Made by a program: the position numbers and the translations under genes. Shown in pieces: positions 59,301-64,000 of a DNA stretch of 64,000 nucleotides. Location: the NCBI GenBank assembly GCA_030549175.1, contig JAUKUA010000005.1, positions 2,170,001-2,234,000 on the forward strand, given 5' to 3'. Position 1 is the first letter of the stretch. Every line of letters begins with the position of its first letter. The notes under the pieces are model-generated. The model was not told where the DNA came from, made no database searches, and saw only the letters and a program-made list of their open reading frames with translations. Origin of the DNA: Lasiosphaeris hirsuta (lineage: Eukaryota; Ascomycota; Sordariomycetes; Sordariales; Lasiosphaeriaceae).

Positions 59301-59900
59301 GTGCAAGGCCCCGACGAGCTAGAGCGCGAGGGCTATATCGATATGAAACCCGAGTACCAGGAAGAATACGTGGCCAAGTTCGAAATGACTGTCCCAGAAC
59401 GCAAGAAGCGCGAAGAAGGTGCCACGAGCGTATTCAACGCATGGCAGTGGGGATATTTGTCGGAGCCTGAGGATGTCGACGCGCTGCTGGACTGGCTGGA
59501 TCCGCGTGGTTTCAATGAGCTGAAGCTGCGCAAAGAGATTGTCAATTACCGGGACAAGATTGTTAAAAATATGATCAATCGCAAGACATATCTTGGTCTT
59601 TCTACGGACGATGCCCTGGAGAAGAACGGAGAGGAGCGGAAGGAAGTTCCGGGAGGCAGCGTCAACGGCAAGCGCATGAGCACAAGAGGCAACAGAACCG
59701 CGGCCACAACACCGGAGCCGCCATCACATCGCTGTCTCAGCTGGGAAAATTCCATGGCCTTGGAGGAAGTTGGACATTTGCACAGCCAACAGCCGGCACC
59801 GGTTCGGGCGAGGAAGCAGAGCGCCAAGAAAAAAGAAGCTGTGCCCGAGCCCGAGCCCGTTACGACGAGAGGGAAGAAGGCAAGGCAGAGTTTGAGGTGA
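56379..59900 (+). CDS. ITC1: ISWI complex subunit Itc1 (WAC/DDT/WHIM protein)
   Basis: Proposed exons are 56379-56504, 56589-56647, 56753-56771 (19 nt), 56844-56909, 56973-58708 and 58769-59900, giving 1045 residues. The N-terminal WAC domain is split over the first five exons: VWHIPQTGEIFATYEDYLNR, then LDFYKQ (the 19-nt exon), KRFICTISGHSGLTFFEAL and EVEQAFPEALKGPILRRVQF. A DDT domain lies at about 400-465 (FSDKILMKSVGPLLETWDTL). WHIM-type motifs follow at about 550-650 (GGWELIMVGLLHQLSKNERQ) and 800-850 (GKDRFWNRYYWFERNGMPY). Between them are acidic and Lys/Glu-rich linkers. Acf1/Itc1 proteins partner the ISWI ATPase in nucleosome spacing and repression. The 63-nt intron 56910-56972 is a multiple of three without a stop, so retention would add 21 residues. 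Confidence 0.93.
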
Positions 59901-60813
59901 TATGATGTAAGCATCAGGTACCTCGGGGCGTGCTAGAAGGCGGCGTTTGGAGAGCCAGGAAATGGTTTGGCATGTTTCCACGGTGGTTTCGGTGCACATA
60001 TTCGCAAATACAGGCGCGGGCAACACTGCGAAGCGAAGCAAAGCAAAGGCAGTTTTTGTCAGTCGGTCTCGTCGCAACGGTGTTCAGAAGGCCGGCATGC
60101 ATTGGGTTCGGATGAGTTATTCGTGCAACACATCACGAGAGACACGGAAGCGGAAAACAATGAAAAGAAAAGTCGGTGCTGACGGGTCGGTCTTGCATTT
60201 GCATTGGGTGTGTGTGGAAATACATTTGTCTATAATGGCGAGAAGGCGTGGACGGTGAAGTGTCGGGAAGGGTTACTAGAAACTTGAGTAGACATATACT
60301 TCTCAGGTATCTTGCATTGATACTCGGGCAGCGTGCTGGGGCTGTGGTGTTGATATGTTAGACCTAACCACCATCAAGAAGGGCATTTATGGCATTTAAA
60401 AAGACATGTCCGGTATTCAAAAAAGGTAACTTTGATATTCTAAAAGGCTTTTTCCATATTCACAACGAGCTTTGAAGTCCCATGCCAACAAACAAACAAG
60501 GGGTGGATTGTACGAAGAGTGTTGTCGTCGCTGTCTGCAGTGTCCCATCTGCCGACGCTCCAACCTCTTCTTGACCTATGCGCTGCAAACCAAGGAAGGA
60601 ACAATGGGGCCCGAGCGACAGTAAAATAAAAAATGGTGGCCATCAACCTGATTCTGCGGTTTCAACCCAGTTCTTGATTTACCTTGTTTTCTCATTCTTC
60701 TTCCTTTCATCTATCTACCTTACTGTATATTTGTCTATCGACATCCTTAGCTATTCTCCGTTGACCTCCGCCCCCCGATAAACCGACCGCGGCAAATTTT
60801 CAACATCGCTGAA
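59901..60813. other. Intergenic region
   Basis: 913 bp between ITC1 and the PDI-like gene, both on the plus strand. The 3' part is T-rich with TATTTGTCTATC-like sequence and is the probable promoter. No gene recognised. Confidence 0.55.
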
Positions 60814-62134
60814 ATGCGGCGGGTCAGCGCCCTCCTTTTGCTAGGATGTCTTCAAACAGCATTAGGATGGGCTCATGTCCCGGCTGGAGAACTTCGAAAG
60901 GCGGTCTCCGACGATGATGTTATGGTTGCCTGTAAGTCATGTTCTCCAGGGCTGGCACTATGTTCAATCAGCTGGGTTGGACCTTTGCTAAATTTCCGGT
61001 GTCATCATTAGTTGTCGCGGTATGGAGAGACCCGCCGAATTGTTCTGATATGCATGACATTTGCCGCTAATATACTACCTCTCCTGTCTCACCCGTAGCC
61101 AGATGAGTGAGGACTACCACCTGCTCTGCCAGGCCAACCACCGCTGATGAAGTTCGTAGACCTGCGAGCGCAGCATTCGAGCCAGAATGGCTATCGGCCG
61201 CTGCTGAAGGCAAAGAACATCTTGTGAGCATAGACTGTGGCGTCAACCAGGGGCCAGATTGCGATCGCGAGGGCATAGAGTCTCTCCCGTTTATTCTCCT
61301 ATTCCGGTCAGGGAGTGTTGTCGCGCAGTACAAGGGTCCGCGGCGCGCCGCTGCACTCCTTCACTTTGCCGCACGACGGAAAAGACCCGTCGTATCGGAG
61401 AGCCTCGGGTCCGAGGAGCTTATCGCTTTCAAGACTACTGATGAAACGGTGTTCGTCGCGTATTTGGATCCGGAAGACCGCACCTCGGCAGAGGTAGTAA
61501 CAGATGCTGCAATTCGATATCGCGATGAGTTCAGCTTCGCTACAGTAACTGACTCCAGCCTAGCTGAAGCGCAAGGCATCAATGTTCCGTCAGTGGTGTG
61601 TTACAAACAGATTGACGGGGACACGAGGAGATTCTCCTCCTTCAATCAGCCCCACGAGTTTGATGATTGGGTGAAGGAAGCGTCCAGGCCTATTCTCGGC
61701 GAGTTGACAGCCTTGAACCAACAAAGACTTCTGGATGTAAGTAATTCCTTGATCCCATTTTGGCAGGCCTAACTTCCTCCCAGCGTGGATGGCCAATGGT
61801 CTACCTCTTCGCCCCCACCGAAAGCGAACGACAGCAACTTCGAAAGACGGTGTACAAATTCGCAAAAAGCTACTACGACTCTTTAACCTCTGTGCTGGTT
61901 GACCCTTTCCAATTTCCGGAGTTGATGAATCAACTAGGCCTAGCAACGAACCAATTTCCGGCAGGCGCAGTTCACCAGCTGTCCAAGGATCGCATCTACC
62001 AATACCCCAAAGACAAGCCCTTCAGTCCGGGTGCGCTTCAACAATGGGGCCTAGATGTCTACCAGGGCCTGGTTAAAGCCTGGACGCCGCCAGGCTTCAC
62101 GGCACCGGAATCTACAGAACACGATGAGCTCTAG
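60814..62134 (+). CDS. PDI-like ER protein lacking the CxxC active site, HDEL-terminated
   Basis: Proposed exons are 60814-60931, 61012-61019 (8 nt), 61099-61106 (8 nt), 61160-61736 and 61784-62134, giving 353 residues. A signal peptide (MRRVSALLLLGCLQTALGW) starts the protein and HDEL ends it, so ER-lumen residence is expected. The spliced segment VAFVAPDEPASAAFEPEW aligns position for position with the thioredoxin a-domain motif of PDI (FYAPWCGHCKALAPEY), with EPAS in place of CGHC. The later strand (IDCGVNQGPDC) and cis-Pro region (ESLPFILLF) of that domain follow. Next come b-like (VSESLGSEELIAF onward) and b'-like (RGWPMVYLFAPTESERQQL onward) domains, and no a' domain. The product should not catalyse thiol exchange; a chaperone or binding role is inference. 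Confidence 0.85.
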
Positions 62135-62471
62135 GAGACGTCACGAAACAAAACAGTAGGAAAGCCATCGGGAGCCCCATCAGTCTCCGATTTACAGATT
62201 TAGCATGTTAGTTTTACCAATGTTGTACTTGAAGGTGGACGGCGTCTGTTGAAGCTCGGCGTTGCCCCGAGGCAACAGCGCAATACTTGATTACATTGTT
62301 CCGTGTTTTCTTCTTCTTTCTTTTCCGAACCAGCAAGTTCTCGAGCGCTTGATAATCCAACCCGCATGCTACAACACTGCGCCAGAACACTGCGGTATCG
62401 CAGAAGGGATGTGGGAGTGTTTTTACATGCCTTCATCTCTGGTGATAGTATTTCTCGTTGTCCCTAATTTC
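62135..62471. other. Convergent 3' intergenic region
   Basis: 337 bp between the stops of the PDI-like gene (+) and the Zn2Cys6 gene (-). No gene recognised. Confidence 0.55.
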
Positions 62472-63927
62472 TTACATGAGTTCACCCAGACCCCTCAAAC
62501 AAACATCTAACCCTCTAGCATGCAGTTCATCCATAATGGCTGCTTGCATGACTGATACTCGCCTCCGAGACCACCAATAATTATCCGTCTGAAAAATCTT
62601 GTCTACCGCACGGTACACGTGAAAGAGCAAAACAAGAATCCTCGAATCCCCGCTGGATATCAGAGGCAGCAGGGGCCCAAAACACAGCATGGCAAACGTC
62701 ATCACATATCGCACGACATCTTCTCGGCGGAGCAGCGGATGGCCGGTTGCAGCGTCCGGCTGGCTAAATGTCGAGGACGCGGGACAGCCATCACGGTCTG
62801 CTATGTAGGCCATTGCTATAGCGAGGCGCGCTACCAGCCGCTTGTAGGCGGCGCGGGTGAGGGCTTCGTCAGGGGCTCCGCCGCTTTTGATGAACTGCTC
62901 GCCTTCCTTGTAGCTTTGCCACAGCGTCAACACCTTGTGCATGCGGGCGGTGTGGGGATGGAAGCCAAGAGGTGGGCTAGCTTCGCTTCTCGAGTTCGTG
63001 CTTGCCGCGGTCGATGAAGGTGCGGGTTGGTTGAAGGGTGTAGGGAAAGCGTCGCGGCCGCCGTGATAGCGTGGATTGTCGTACAGCTCCATGAATCCCT
63101 TCGCGTACCGACGCCAGTTCAGCCCGCAGGTACCCACGATATCCTCGAGCGCCATGCATGGTTGGAGCACCGCTACGCGACTGAAGACGCTCTTGTGGCT
63201 TTGGAAGAGGGGCCAGGCCATGAAGAAGATTTGTCTCTGGCCCGTGGCCAGCCAATAGAGGCGATCGCCAGACAGGTCCAGCGGTTGGCCCCCACCACCT
63301 GTCTGGCCATCCATGAAGCTGAGGTCACACCATAGTAGGTGGTGGACTAAGACGGCCCCGCCAAGGAGGGCGTCGCAGTTGTCGGCGGTGATGGGGGCCG
63401 ATAACGCTTCACGGTAGTCGTGGAGGGCCTTGTCGAGGAGTGTGTGCTTGGCCCGGTGATAGCGGGAATCACCTGGGACGAGGTAGGCGAGGTGTGCCGC
63501 TGAGAGTGACAACATGGCATTCACGAGAAAGCTGTGTTGCTGAGACTACGGATGGTGATGCGTTTTAACCTCGAGTTACAAGTGCTACAAATATATGTGG
63601 CTTGGTATATTCCGAAAGAAACCGGTGGGGGGGGGGGGGAGGGGGGAGGCGGCCTACCTGGAAGGCAAGCCGAAGCATGGTCGGCCAAATCCCCTGAAAG
63701 ATCAAGGTAGACTGAGTGAACTTCTCGAAGTGGTGCAGAAGCTCCATGTGGAGCAGATTGACGGAACCGCAGTCAAGCTCTTCTGGTGTCGGGGGCCAGG
63801 CAATCTCGCTCGGGACAGACATCGATGGCGACGAATCGCCGCTCTCTCGGCTGGACACGAACGGTGGTTGACGAACGCACCTCTCCCCGCGCTTTACGCA
63901 GTTTCCACACGGGTCGCCTTCGTCGCA
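62472..63927 (-). CDS. Zn2Cys6 transcription factor, Upc2-like, 5' partial
   Basis: The visible minus-strand exons are 63927-63658 and 63539-62472, giving 445 residues; the 5' end lies beyond the right edge. The visible protein starts inside a zinc cluster (CDEGDPCGNCVKRGERCV), preceded by an acceptor (AATAG ending at 63928), so the first two cysteines lie on an exon outside the window. The rest has the helical profile of Upc2/Ecm22-like regulators (fungal_trans_2 type): LLHMELLHHFEKFTQSTLIF, then LRLAFQ joined to QHSFLVNAMLSLSAAHLAYL, and CGLNWRRYAKGFMELY further on. The target pathway is unknown. The intron 63540-63657 holds a homopolymer (13 G on the plus strand at 63627-63639). Confidence 0.88.
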
Positions 63928-64000
63928 CTATTGGGATCCTATCAGCCAACTGTCACGGGCCAGGCTCCCACCCTCTCTGCCTCCGGAAGAGAAATGGAGT

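Noticed and set aside
1..64000. Search for a secondary-metabolite cluster, transposon or defence-type gene group
   Set aside because: No polyketide or peptide synthase, transposase, reverse transcriptase, NACHT or HET-domain sequence was seen. The identifiable genes are housekeeping or regulatory and do not form a cluster.

Overview
The window looks like chromosomal DNA from a filamentous ascomycete (Pezizomycotina, probably Sordariomycetes). Genes carry one to five short introns of about 44-140 nt with GTAAGT/GTACGT-like donors and CTAAC/CTGAC-like branch sites. Intergenic spaces are long, promoters are CT-rich, and base composition is moderately GC with no AT-rich RIP-like blocks. The gene set fits: a COP9 signalosome subunit, the Neurospora-type 6.6 kDa complex I subunit, and Zn2Cys6 regulators. 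No rRNA, tRNA, transposon or CRISPR was recognised by eye.

Layout. 1-4736 (+): 3' part of a THADA/Trm732-type HEAT-repeat gene running in from the left. 4737-18992: a 14 kb gene-poor block holding one convincing gene, an unrecognised single-exon ORF at 11306-12352 (+). 18993-20212 (-): Rag-family GTPase Gtr2. 22482-23732 (-): MIF-type tautomerase-fold protein. 25740-26463 (-): small four-helix membrane protein. 28037-30564 (-): LCAT-like alpha/beta hydrolase. 31799-32739 (-): glutathione S-transferase, divergent from 33548-34044 (+), a 75-residue complex I subunit in four exons. 34580-35462 (-): SAP18, divergent from PRP18 at 35947-37044 (+). 37428-39094 (-): CSN1. 43152-46558 (+): large Zn2Cys6 factor with a His/Gln-rich tail. 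48340-50235 (+): Xaa-Pro aminopeptidase, convergent with 50723-52138 (-), an Emp47/ERGIC-53 cargo lectin. The lectin is divergent from ALG8 at 52921-54558 (+). 56379-59900 (+): Itc1/Acf1-like ISWI subunit. 60814-62134 (+): redox-dead PDI-like ER protein ending in HDEL, convergent with a Zn2Cys6 factor (62472-63927, -) that leaves the window on the right.

Most genes are housekeeping and do not form one pathway. Two neighbourhoods share a theme: ALG8 with EMP47 (N-glycan assembly and lectin-based ER export, from one divergent promoter) and SAP18 with PRP18 (nuclear RNA/chromatin functions, from one divergent promoter). Exon structures were assembled by hand from reading frame, splice-site consensus and family conservation. 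All completed models close in frame, but no transcript data were available. I see no gene cluster that amounts to a new multi-gene system. The most unusual items are the active-site-less PDI with two consecutive 8-nt exons, the orphan gene in the gene-poor block, the MIF-fold protein that cannot use Pro-1, and nested CCAAT palindromes upstream of the large regulator.
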